From assembly GCA_016217865.1 (NCBI GenBank), contig JACRFO010000103.1, positions 1-5,806 of the forward strand: DNA of 5,806 nt, read 5' to 3'. The notes below the pieces were generated by a model, which worked only from the letters and a program-made list of their open reading frames with translations, made no database searches and was not told the DNA's origin. Each line of letters begins with the position of its first letter. The first letter of the stretch is position 1. The DNA is from Candidatus Kerfeldbacteria bacterium. GTDB taxonomy: Bacteria; Patescibacteriota; Patescibacteriia; SBBC01; CAIJZX01. Both the position numbers and the translations under genes were made by a program. Shown here in pieces: positions 1 through 5,806 of the stretch.

Positions 1-536
1 GTAGCATTTTGAATCCGAGCGGCGAAAGCTGACTGCCGATCAACGGTCAGTAAAACGGTGCTGATCGATTGGTGGACTTGGACAACTTTGCCGACGACGA
101 CACCATCATTCGTTACGACGGCTAAACCAAGTTGGACGCCGTGATCACTGCCCTGGCCAATGACGATGCTCTGAACGCCGGGGTCAGGACTGAAGGCGAT
201 GACTGGGGCTTGCAAGAGGTGGAGTTTTGAGGCTTGAGTGAACTGGTCAAGTGCGGCAATCGCTTCAATCAAACTCAAGCGTTCATTCGCAGCCCGGAGT
301 TGGACGCTGACGGCGTTCAGTTGGTGACGCAGGTCATCGCGTTCACGGCGGATGTTCTGGGTATCGCTATTCGGGTTCAATGATCGCAACCAACTTCCGG
401 CTTGTACGAGCGGACGGAATAACCACAATCCGCTCCGTTCCGCAACACTGCGCGTTACCGGCCAAGCGACAACAACGCCAAGAATGGCGACGACGACAGT
501 CACCCAGAGGAGACGCGAGGGCGAACGTCGAGCCAT
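1..536 (-). CDS. mreC: Rod shape-determining protein MreC (3' end cut by left window edge)
   Basis: MreC is a bitopic inner-membrane protein that links cytoplasmic MreB filaments to the periplasmic cell-wall elongation machinery. Reading from the ATG at 536, 178 complete codons stay open to the left edge. The visible order fits the family: a basic N-terminus (MARRSPSR), one transmembrane helix at about residues 10-25, then a charged heptad-like helix at about 60-100 (with RRERDDLRHQL) that should form the dimerising coiled coil. The first beta domain follows, with PVIAFSPDPG at 111-120 and IVIGQGSDHGVQLGLAVV at 124-141, the typical MreC pattern of a random-access glycine loop after I-x-x-G. 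The second beta domain is off the window. The start is one base after the mreB stop (TAG-T-ATG), as expected for an mreBC operon. There is no clear Shine-Dalgarno sequence, so translation is probably coupled to mreB. mreD may follow beyond the left edge (inference). Confidence 0.93.
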   Translation of the reverse strand, partial: MARRSPSRLLWVTVVVAILGVVVAWPVTRSVAERSGLWLFRPLVQAGSWLRSLNPNSDTQNIRRERDDLRHQLNAVSVQLRAANERLSLIEAIAALDQFTQASKLHLLQAPVIAFSPDPGVQSIVIGQGSDHGVQLGLAVVTNDGVVVGKVVQVHQSISTVLLTVDRQSAFAARIQNA

Positions 537-540
537 ACTA
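534..540 (-). other. mreB stop / mreC start junction (TAGTATG)
   Basis: On the minus strand the mreB stop TAG (540-538), one T, and the mreC ATG (536-534) are directly adjacent. The preceding 20 bases contain only a weak AGAG and no GGAG, so re-initiation by ribosomes finishing mreB is the likely way mreC is translated. The arrangement is seen directly; coupling is inferred. Confidence 0.7.
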
Positions 541-1593
541 TGGGGTGAAACTCTGGGCTTCGCTCGACATGACCAGGACGTTGCGCATCATTTCGAGGTC
601 TTCTAAAACGATGCCGGTACCGCGGACGACTGCAGTCAAAGGATCGTCGGTGCTCTGGACCGGGATTTGGGTTTCTGCTTGAATCGCTTGAGCTAGGCCG
701 CGCATGAGCGCGCCACCACCCGAGAGGACGATCCCCCGCTCGTAAATATCCGCTACGAGCTCTGGCGGTGTACTCTCAATCGTCGCCTTGATATTTTCGA
801 TGATGGTACGAACGCTACGGAGCAAGGCTTCACGAATTTGAGCACTGGTCATACTCACCTCTTTTGGTAAACCAGTGATCAAGTCGCGTCCGCGGACTTT
901 GGACTCCGTTGGGTTCGGATCTTCGGTGACTGTCCCAATTTTCATCTTGATATCTTCAGCAGTCCGCTCACCCAGGAGGAGATTGTAGTGGTCGCGGGCG
1001 TACTGGATGATATCTTGGTCGAGTTTGTTGCCACCGAGTCGGAGCGAGCGCCAGGCCACGACCCCGCCGAGGGAAATGACGGCAATCTCTGTTGTCCCGC
1101 CCCCAATATCGACGATCATTGTTCCCGAAGCATCTTGGATGGGTAACCGGGCCCCAATCGCGGCTGCCATCGGCTCTTCAATGAGATAGACTTCTCTGGC
1201 GCCAGCGTGGAGGGCTGCGTCTTCGACGGCTTTTCGTTCGACTTCAGTGACGCCGAGCGGAATGCCAATCACTACGCGTGGCCGCGGCGCTAAGCCGAAC
1301 GACTGTCGATGGACTTGGTCGATGAAGTACTTCAGCATTTTTTCCGTCACTTCAAAGTCGGAGATGACGCCATCAACGAGCGGTTTGGTTGCCACAATGT
1401 GGCCAGGCGTTTTCCCGACCATCCGACGGGCATTCTCACCAACGGCCAGAACTTGGTTCGTTTTGGTATTGACCGCAACGACCGATGGTTCGTTGATGAC
1501 AATGCCGCGATCACGAACGTACACCAACGTGTTGGCTGTCCCGAGGTCTATCCCGAGGTCGTGAGAGAATCGTCCGAGAAGTCGGCTGATCAT
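538..1593 (-). CDS. mreB: Rod shape-determining protein MreB (bacterial actin)
   Basis: MreB is an actin-fold ATPase that forms membrane-bound filaments and steers lateral peptidoglycan synthesis. The 351-residue product is full length (family about 330-350). All actin-superfamily signatures are visible: phosphate-1 loop GIDLGTANT at 14-22, connect-1 LIEEPMAAAIG at 137-147, phosphate-2 DIGGGTTEIAV at 162-172, adenosine loop GIVLSGGGALMRGL at 287-300, and connect-2 DDPLTAVVRGTG at 316-327. The N-terminus MISRLLGRFS can form an amphipathic helix ahead of the core, the membrane anchor known in Gram-negative MreB. The C-terminus carries about 20 residues past connect-2 (EDLEMMRNVLVMSS), a little longer than E. 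coli MreB. The ATG lies one base after the rseP stop, with only a weak GGA at about six bases' spacing. It is the only start that preserves the N-terminal helix without running into rseP. mreC follows immediately. Confidence 0.98.
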   Translation of the reverse strand: MISRLLGRFSHDLGIDLGTANTLVYVRDRGIVINEPSVVAVNTKTNQVLAVGENARRMVGKTPGHIVATKPLVDGVISDFEVTEKMLKYFIDQVHRQSFGLAPRPRVVIGIPLGVTEVERKAVEDAALHAGAREVYLIEEPMAAAIGARLPIQDASGTMIVDIGGGTTEIAVISLGGVVAWRSLRLGGNKLDQDIIQYARDHYNLLLGERTAEDIKMKIGTVTEDPNPTESKVRGRDLITGLPKEVSMTSAQIREALLRSVRTIIENIKATIESTPPELVADIYERGIVLSGGGALMRGLAQAIQAETQIPVQSTDDPLTAVVRGTGIVLEDLEMMRNVLVMSSEAQSFTP

Positions 1594-1597
1594 GTTA
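1591..1597 (-). other. rseP stop / mreB start junction (TAACATG)
   Basis: The rseP stop TAA (1597-1595) and the mreB ATG (1593-1591) are separated by a single C on the minus strand. The upstream sequence TTGGAAATAAC offers only GGA as a possible ribosome binding site. This leaves no room for a terminator or a conventional promoter between the genes, so mreB is transcribed with rseP and is probably translated by coupling (inference). Confidence 0.7.
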
Positions 1598-2689
1598 TTT
1601 CCAAATATCCATTACCCGCTCAATAATGCCAAATCGGCGGACGTCGCGAATACTGATCAGCACGACGAGTAACAGTAAAGCGTAGAAACCGGCCAAGTGG
1701 AACAAGTTCTCAATGCGCCGATTGATCGGACGACCGCGTAGGCGCGCAATCAGGATGAAGAGGGCCCGGCCACCATCAAGGGCTGGCAGCGGCAAAAAGT
1801 TCACAACCGCTAAGCTGACTGACAAGATCGCCATGAATTGGAGTAAAGCGATCGCACCAAGCCGACTGACTTGTCCGGTTAATACAGCAATACCGACAGG
1901 TCCGGTGACATCCGAACTGACTTGTCCGGTTTGAAAGAAACTGACGGCGACTTGCCACAACCCTTGGATTGTTTGGACGAGGAGTCGGCCGCTGTTCGTT
2001 AAACCGTACCACGGAGCGACGTACCACGGGTAGGACATGGTGCCGAGTGTCTCTAATCCGAATCCGTATCGGGGATGATCCTGGCTCGGTTCTGGTGCCA
2101 CGGTAGCCGTGGCAGTTTGACCCTCATGGGTATAGGAAATGTTGAGGGTTGGATAGCCCTTCGCCTGTGCGTAGGCGATCAGATCGGAAGTCGTTTTCAT
2201 GGCCATTCCGTCGATGGCCACGATCACGTCTCCGGTCGTGATTCCGGCTCGAGCTGTCGGACTGCCGTCGCTGACGATTGTCTGCGTTTTCACATCGGAG
2301 AGCTGAACGAAGCGATCAGTTGGTACGCTGGCAGTATCGGTCGGCACACCCATCGCCAAGACTGCAGTGATTAATACCCAAGCTAAGAGCGCATTCATCA
2401 CGACTCCGGCGGCGATGACGGCGTACTGGCGGCTCGGTTTTGCGTTCACAAAACTATCAGGCCGGCGATCACCATCCTCTTGTTCGCCTTGCAGACGCAC
2501 GAATCCACCAAACGGAATCCAGTTTAGGCTATATATCGTCTGGCCGCGCCGCCGACCCCAGAGTCGAGGTGGGAAACCGAAACCGAATTCTTCAACGGCG
2601 ATACCGAAGCGACGGGCAACGTAAAAATGCCCAAATTCATGGACGAAGATGAGGACGCTTAAAATGACGATGAAGAGGATGATCGGCAT
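1595..2689 (-). CDS. rseP: RseP-type site-2 intramembrane zinc metalloprotease (M50B), single PDZ
   Basis: This family cleaves transmembrane segments of anti-sigma factors and leftover signal peptides inside the cytoplasmic membrane. The 364-residue protein has the zinc-binding HEFGH motif at 17-21 in the first transmembrane helix (about 3-22). It is followed by the GFGFPPRLW segment at 36-44 and by IPFGGFVRLQGE at 58-69, the membrane-associated loop of the family. A second hydrophobic segment spans about 90-113. One PDZ domain lies at about 128-198, with SPTARAGITTGDVIVAIDG in its carboxylate-binding region. GPVGI is at 263-267. The third zinc ligand motif NFLPLPALDGGRA is at 297-309 (Asp305), and a last hydrophobic helix is at about 331-346. 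E. coli RseP has two PDZ domains and about 450 residues; this shorter single-PDZ form is common in other phyla. The start overlaps the frr stop by one base (TGATG). No substrate anti-sigma factor is visible here. Confidence 0.96.
   Translation of the reverse strand: MPIILFIVILSVLIFVHEFGHFYVARRFGIAVEEFGFGFPPRLWGRRRGQTIYSLNWIPFGGFVRLQGEQEDGDRRPDSFVNAKPSRQYAVIAAGVVMNALLAWVLITAVLAMGVPTDTASVPTDRFVQLSDVKTQTIVSDGSPTARAGITTGDVIVAIDGMAMKTTSDLIAYAQAKGYPTLNISYTHEGQTATATVAPEPSQDHPRYGFGLETLGTMSYPWYVAPWYGLTNSGRLLVQTIQGLWQVAVSFFQTGQVSSDVTGPVGIAVLTGQVSRLGAIALLQFMAILSVSLAVVNFLPLPALDGGRALFILIARLRGRPINRRIENLFHLAGFYALLLLVVLISIRDVRRFGIIERVMDIWK
1865..1931 (-). repeat. In-frame 16-nt direct repeat inside rseP (two copies, 51-nt period)
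   Basis: The 16 bases ACTGACTTGTCCGGTT (plus strand) occur at 1865-1880 and again at 1916-1931. The offset is 51 nt, exactly 17 codons, so both copies are read in the same frame of rseP and each encodes TGQVS, at residues 254-258 and 271-275. The copies flank the GPVGI segment. Bases outside the 16 do not match well. This could be a small ancient tandem duplication that has since diverged, or a chance similarity strengthened by shared codons. Confidence 0.75.
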
Positions 2690-2691
2690 CA
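2687..2691 (-). other. frr stop / rseP start overlap (TGATG)
   Basis: The frr stop TGA (2691-2689) and the rseP ATG (2689-2687) share one A on the minus strand. No purine-rich GGAG element lies in the 20 bases before it. Overlaps of this kind usually mark stop/restart translational coupling. The overlap is seen directly; the coupling is inferred. Confidence 0.75.
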
Positions 2692-3234
2692 GACAGTCAT
2701 GATTTCTTCAGTTTTCGCTTTCACCAATGTGTCGATGCGTTCGGTCCCTTGATCGATGGCGGTTTGCACCGCCTTGCCGGCGACTGTTGAAGCATCTTCG
2801 GAAATGGCCCCATCACGTTCTTGCGTCTTGAGCTTCTTCATCTCTTCTTCGCGAACCCCACGGAGCCGGACCTTCGTTTGTTCAGCTTTCTCGTTGACAA
2901 CCTTCATGAGGTCTTTCCGTCGTTCTTCGGTCATCGCCGGAAATGGTAAGCGCAAGAGTTTTCCATCGGCGACTGGAGTGATGCCTAAACTCGATTGGGT
3001 TAGTGCCTTCTCGATGTCTTTAATGACTGATGGATCCCACGGCTGAACGACGAGGAGACGCGGTTCCGGGGCGATGATAGCTGCTAACTGCACTAACGGC
3101 GTTTTAGTGCCATAGGCCTCTACGGGAATATCCTCGATCATAGCGGGATTAGCCCGTCCAGTACGAATACCTAACAACTCGTGCTCAAGGTGAGAGATGG
3201 CTTGCTCAATCGAGGTTGTGAGGTGGTCAGTCAT
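2689..3234 (-). CDS. frr: Ribosome recycling factor
   Basis: RRF works with EF-G in the cytoplasm to split post-termination 70S ribosomes so that subunits can be reused. From the ATG at 3234 the product has 181 residues, close to the family's usual 185. Domain I is the three-helix bundle. Its first helix contains HLEHELLGIRTGRANPAMIE at 15-34, matching the RRF signature of T-G-R-A followed by a proline. Domain II (about 31-104) holds VEAYGTKTPLVQLAAI and LLVVQPWDPSVIKDIEKAL. The return helices contain RLPFPAMTEERRKDL (95-109) and VRLRGVREEE (122-131), which keep the two arginines (125 and 128) equivalent to E. coli R129 and R132; the residue after the second is Glu instead of Arg. The open frame extends 67 codons further upstream, but that part lies inside the preceding gene and has no RRF homology, so it is excluded. 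The upstream gene ends 7 nt away and rseP overlaps by 1 nt. Confidence 0.97.
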   Translation of the reverse strand: MTDHLTTSIEQAISHLEHELLGIRTGRANPAMIEDIPVEAYGTKTPLVQLAAIIAPEPRLLVVQPWDPSVIKDIEKALTQSSLGITPVADGKLLRLPFPAMTEERRKDLMKVVNEKAEQTKVRLRGVREEEMKKLKTQERDGAISEDASTVAGKAVQTAIDQGTERIDTLVKAKTEEIMTV

Positions 3235-3241
3235 ACGTGAA

Positions 3242-4309
3242 TTACTTCTTTTGAACTTTAAACGTTGAGAGGAAAAGGCGGTCAGAAGATACTGGATCAA
3301 AGGTGAGCAAGACCGGGAGACGGCTCGTCGGCAGCGTCGTAATGGCCCAAGTCTGACCAGCATCAGTCGTGTGGTGAATTTTTTGGTCGGTGGTGATGAA
3401 TATCTCTCGGCCATTGCGAGGGTTAACAGCCACATTCTGTAACGGTACGCTGCCGGCGGTGTTGAGCGTCTTGATCGAAACCCAGCTCAATCCTTGGTCA
3501 ACGCTCTGTAACAACCCATAGGAAGTTGCTAAGTACCAGCCGGATGGTTCAATGTCAACTGCGCGGACATCCCGACTGTTGGGATACGGTTCAAGGCCCT
3601 TCGATAAATCGGTCCACGAAGAGCCGAGGTTCACGCCGGTGAAGATACCGTTGTTGCGCGTAAAAATAGTTAACCGGCCTGAACCAGTTGGGTCAATGTA
3701 CAGGCGTCGTGGAGTGAACGGGTCGAGCATATGTTTGAGTGTCCAGGTCTTGCCGTAATCTTCGCTCAACAGGATTTTTCCGCCGGTGGTTGTGGCCCAG
3801 ACCAGCCGTCCGTTAAATGGGTCAACGGCAATACAGGTGACCGCTTGGCCTGGCTGGGATTCTGTGTAGACGGTGTTCCAGCTCTTGCCGCCATCGGTGG
3901 TCTTTAAGACGAGTGTTCCGGCAGCCGTGTACATGACCGCTGAATTCAACGGGTCGTAGTCGATGCACTCATAGGCACCTGACCGGATGCTGGTAGATTT
4001 CCATACCTCCCCTGCATCCGTCGTTTCCCAGATGCCATTTTCACGAGTCCCGAGGTAGATATGCGATGGGTTGCGAGGATCAAAGGCGAGCACCCGTCCA
4101 GAGACATCGTTGAGGCTGATCGTTTTCTTCTTATCGCGGCTGACGAAGTTTTTCTGCTGCCATGTTTGGCCATGGTCAGCTGAACGGAACACGCCACCAT
4201 CCAGACCACGCGAGGACCCGAGCGAAATCGTACAGCTCTGGCCCATGACGGACAGAGCGATGAGGAGGATCCCGAACGTTGTCGGTTTACGCCACAGCGA
4301 GGTTGTCAT
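3242..4309 (-). CDS. Exported Asp-box (BNR/sortilin-like) beta-propeller protein, probable lipoprotein
   Basis: Function unknown. From the ATG at 4309 the product has 355 residues: a basic n-region (MTTSLWRK), a hydrophobic core at about 11-23, then Cys26, suggesting a lipoprotein or secreted protein. The local motif is GQSC, an imperfect lipobox because position -3 is Gly rather than Leu. The mature part holds seven S/T-x-D-x-G-x-T/S-W Asp boxes, at 43-50, 96-103, 137-144, 182-189, 225-232 (degenerate, GVNLGSSW), 269-276 and 314-321. Each is followed by strands such as AFDPRNPSHIYLGT (75-88). This pattern fits a seven-bladed beta-propeller of the BNR/VPS10/Ycf48 superfamily. I see no sialidase FRIP motif, so glycosidase activity is not supported. 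Other starts are ATG 4330, ATG 4336 and TTG 4339. I prefer 4309 because it gives a normal signal peptide and the smallest overlap (23 nt) with holB. No start has a clear ribosome binding site. Ycf48-like proteins act as assembly factors, but that role is not shown here. Confidence 0.9.
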   Translation of the reverse strand: MTTSLWRKPTTFGILLIALSVMGQSCTISLGSSRGLDGGVFRSADHGQTWQQKNFVSRDKKKTISLNDVSGRVLAFDPRNPSHIYLGTRENGIWETTDAGEVWKSTSIRSGAYECIDYDPLNSAVMYTAAGTLVLKTTDGGKSWNTVYTESQPGQAVTCIAVDPFNGRLVWATTTGGKILLSEDYGKTWTLKHMLDPFTPRRLYIDPTGSGRLTIFTRNNGIFTGVNLGSSWTDLSKGLEPYPNSRDVRAVDIEPSGWYLATSYGLLQSVDQGLSWVSIKTLNTAGSVPLQNVAVNPRNGREIFITTDQKIHHTTDAGQTWAITTLPTSRLPVLLTFDPVSSDRLFLSTFKVQKK

Positions 4310-5225
4310 AGACAAATTGTGGTTGAACATTGGCATCAAGGTAACGATGTCGATTGAGCAGGCGTTCGGCTCGGTCTACCCACGACTGCAGAGCTGTTTG
4401 TGAAGCAGCCGCATCCACCAAGGTCCGGTCGGTCGGCCAGAGACGACGGTTCGCCCCGACAGCTGACAATAGACATTCGCGGGCGATCAATTCTTCTGTA
4501 TCGAGGAGCCGTTCGTACGCTTCCGCGCTACTGCCTTTCGGGAGACGTACGCCCCCCGATGTGAGCGCATCCTTCATGAGTTGGTGTTCTTGCTGATACC
4601 CTTCGGTCGCTCGAATGAAGTGTTGGTACAAACCGGGACGGCCGGCTGCGCGGGCCAGCAAAGCTGTGCGTGAGACGACGCCAGCGGTCGCTGCAGGAAA
4701 ATCAGTGGGCGGTACGAGGTGCCAACGGTACTCGGTTGCCCGGGAGCGCAGTGTCGCGAGGAGACGTTCCGGCACATCACTCGTCATCACGACCTGAACG
4801 CCTTCTGGTAACTCTTCTAAGGCCTTTAGCATGGTGTTCGTGGCGGCTTCTGTCAGGAGTTCGGCTTTCAACACGATTAACCACATCCTTTTAGCCGACC
4901 AGGAGCGGAGGTGGAACGTTTCTAGCGCTTGGCGGATATCGTCAACACCGATAGACGAACTGGCTTGTCCGTCCAGTATTTGGCAGGAAGGATGTTGTCG
5001 GTCAATGAGTTGACGGCAATCCGGACACGTTCCGCAGGGCTGACCGGACGCAGTTTTTTGGCAGAATTCAACCTGGGCTAACCACAAGGCCGCAGTTGAC
5101 TTCCCGACGTGGGCGGGACCGGAAAACAACACGAACCTGGCTAAGCGTTGTTGGACAAGAGCCGAGAGGAGGTGTTGACCAAGGTAGTCGTGACCGATTA
5201 ACGGCCAGTGGCTAGATGAGGGCAT
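4287..5225 (-). CDS. holB: DNA polymerase III delta' subunit (clamp-loader AAA+ protein)
   Basis: Delta' is part of the clamp loader that places the beta sliding clamp on primed DNA. The 312-residue product starts with the usual PLIGHDYLGQHLLSALVQQR segment (8-27). Walker A GPAHVGKST is at 36-44. A zinc module with Cys55, Cys64, Cys67 and Cys70 shows the C-x8-C-x2-C-x2-C spacing of DnaX/HolB proteins. IGVDDIRQALETF (92-104) and the helix TEAATNTMLKALEELPEGVQVVMTS (125-149) match the family. The Walker B region reads WLIVLKAELLT (115-125), lacking the DExx acidic pair. The arginine-finger motif SRC is SRA at 161-163. Weak ATPase features suit delta', which acts as the stator, rather than the DnaX motor. 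The C-terminal collar domain (about 185-312) is divergent. The ATG at 5225 is 14 nt from the upstream stop with no clear Shine-Dalgarno sequence. The 3' end overlaps the next gene by at least 23 nt. Confidence 0.92.
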   Translation of the reverse strand: MPSSSHWPLIGHDYLGQHLLSALVQQRLARFVLFSGPAHVGKSTAALWLAQVEFCQKTASGQPCGTCPDCRQLIDRQHPSCQILDGQASSSIGVDDIRQALETFHLRSWSAKRMWLIVLKAELLTEAATNTMLKALEELPEGVQVVMTSDVPERLLATLRSRATEYRWHLVPPTDFPAATAGVVSRTALLARAAGRPGLYQHFIRATEGYQQEHQLMKDALTSGGVRLPKGSSAEAYERLLDTEELIARECLLSAVGANRRLWPTDRTLVDAAASQTALQSWVDRAERLLNRHRYLDANVQPQFVYDNLAVA

Positions 5226-5239
5226 GGAGAAGAATACAA

Positions 5240-5806
5240 CTAGGGCGTGACTGTACCATATTTATCGCCCTTTTGCAAGACAGCAGCCTGTAGAGCTCGT
5301 GCGGTGATTTCGGCCGTTCGATCCCAGGTGAACGATGGGACCCGTGTTAAGCCGCGTTCCCGTAACGCCTCACGAAGCGACGTATCGGTAATGATCCGGT
5401 TCAGGTCAGCTGCGACAGTTCCGGGCACGTCGAGATCAGTATAGAGCGCGGCATCTCCAAGTACTTCGGGTAACGATCCAGCTCGGCTGGCAAGTACGGG
5501 TACTCCGGCGCTCAATGATTCAAGCGGCGGGATACCAAACCCTTCGTACCGGGAAATACACACTGTTGCAGCCGCGTGCGCTTGGAGGATGCGGACATGT
5601 TCGTCAGACTCCCAACCGAGCACGTGCACGTGGTTGATGACTGGTGACTGTTGGAGAAAAGCATGGGCTTCATCCCACCCATACCCTGGCTGCCCAACGA
5701 GGACTAGTTCGGCCGTACCGTGGTGTTCAAGTCGATACGCTTCAAAGGCGCGGAGCAGGACTATGATATTCTTCTTCTTCTCGAGTCGGCCGATGTACAG
5801 TATATA
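5240..5806 (-). CDS. GT4-family glycosyltransferase, C-terminal part (5' end cut by right window edge)
   Basis: The frame is open from the right edge (5806) to the TAG at 5242-5240, giving 188 residues of the C-terminal Rossmann domain of a GT-B fold enzyme. The fragment begins YILYIGRLEKKKNI, the conserved G-R-x-x-x-K-N nucleotide-sugar phosphate-binding strand of the Glycos_transf_1 domain. It continues with AELVLVGQPGYG (33-44) and VLGWESDEHVRIL (62-74). The donor-binding EX7E motif lies in SRYEGFGIPPLESLSAGVPVLAS, with glutamates at fragment residues 88 and 96. GSLPEVLGDAALYTD and the closing helix FTWDRTAEITARAL complete the domain. Such enzymes transfer sugars from activated donors to lipid or glycan acceptors at the inner face of the membrane. 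The acceptor cannot be told from this part. A GTG at 5629 could be taken for a start but is an internal valine. The gene lies 14 nt upstream of holB and may be the tail of a surface-glycan gene group off the window (inference). Confidence 0.93.
   Translation of the reverse strand, partial: YILYIGRLEKKKNIIVLLRAFEAYRLEHHGTAELVLVGQPGYGWDEAHAFLQQSPVINHVHVLGWESDEHVRILQAHAAATVCISRYEGFGIPPLESLSAGVPVLASRAGSLPEVLGDAALYTDLDVPGTVAADLNRIITDTSLREALRERGLTRVPSFTWDRTAEITARALQAAVLQKGDKYGTVTP

Noticed and set aside
352..682. Plus-strand open frames across the mreC/mreB junction
   Set aside because: Both are opposite well-supported coding sequence; their translations are low-complexity Arg/Thr-rich shadows.
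1007..1626. Several plus-strand open frames antisense to mreB (60 to 105 codons)
   Set aside because: They lie wholly opposite a clearly conserved gene, have arginine-, serine- and threonine-rich composition typical of antisense frames, and resemble no family I recognise.
3235..3435. Upstream extension of the frr reading frame giving a 248-residue protein
   Set aside because: The extra 67 residues are unlike RRF, lie in another frame of the Asp-box gene's 3' end, and would make the protein far longer than the family. The ATG at 3234 gives the normal length and a small gap.
3242..4309. Asp-box protein as a sialidase or other glycoside hydrolase
   Set aside because: Asp boxes are structural and shared by many propellers. 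I see no FRIP-type arginine motif or other catalytic signature.
4310..4339. Longer start (TTG 4339, ATG 4336 or ATG 4330) for the Asp-box protein
   Set aside because: It adds polar residues before the basic n-region of the signal peptide and enlarges the overlap with holB without providing a ribosome binding site. It cannot be fully excluded.
5226..5239. Promoter or terminator between the glycosyltransferase and holB
   Set aside because: The gap is only 14 nt, has no inverted repeat or T-run, and is too short for a promoter; nothing else suggests a transcript boundary.
5512..5697. Minus-strand open frame beside the glycosyltransferase, and a GTG start at 5629 for a 129-residue protein
   Set aside because: The first is an out-of-frame shadow. 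The second is an internal valine of the glycosyltransferase, since the conserved domain continues upstream in frame to the window edge.

Overview
The window is wall-to-wall coding DNA on the minus strand. Seven co-directional genes are present, read from right to left: a GT4-type glycosyltransferase (5' end cut by the right edge), holB (clamp-loader delta'), a seven-fold Asp-box (BNR/sortilin-like) exported protein, frr (ribosome recycling factor), rseP (site-2 intramembrane protease), mreB, and mreC (3' end cut by the left edge). Junctions run from small overlaps to a maximum gap of 14 nt. No stretch is long enough for an untranslated regulatory region, and I saw no RNA gene, IS element, CRISPR array, terminator or convincing promoter. 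The block looks like part of one long transcript whose promoter lies beyond the right edge and whose end lies beyond the left edge.

Organism: a bacterium of medium-to-slightly-high GC. The gene set (short MreB and MreC, single-PDZ RseP, a lipoprotein-like Asp-box protein next to housekeeping genes, very tight packing) resembles what I associate with Candidate Phyla Radiation genomes, broadly the Parcubacteria side. This assignment is inference from gene style, not a database match. TGA ends frr exactly where the family ends, so the standard bacterial code (table 11) applies, and the TGA-as-glycine lineages (Gracilibacteria, Absconditabacteria) are unlikely.

Functionally the cluster mixes envelope and shape genes (glycosyltransferase, RseP, MreB, MreC, the exported Asp-box protein) with information-processing genes (holB, frr). 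In many bacteria frr is followed by uppS, cdsA and dxr before rseP. Here frr runs straight into rseP with a 1-nt stop/start overlap, and rseP and mreB each end 1 nt before the next start codon, which suggests translational coupling along frr-rseP-mreB-mreC. None of the six start codons in the window has a clear AGGAG-type ribosome binding site.

Most of the window is ordinary housekeeping. The points worth a second look are the uncharacterised Asp-box protein with its atypical lipobox, the delta' subunit with an intact Walker A but degraded Walker B and arginine-finger motifs, an in-frame 16-nt duplication in rseP, and the condensed gene order. I found no evidence of a new defence, mobile or RNA system.
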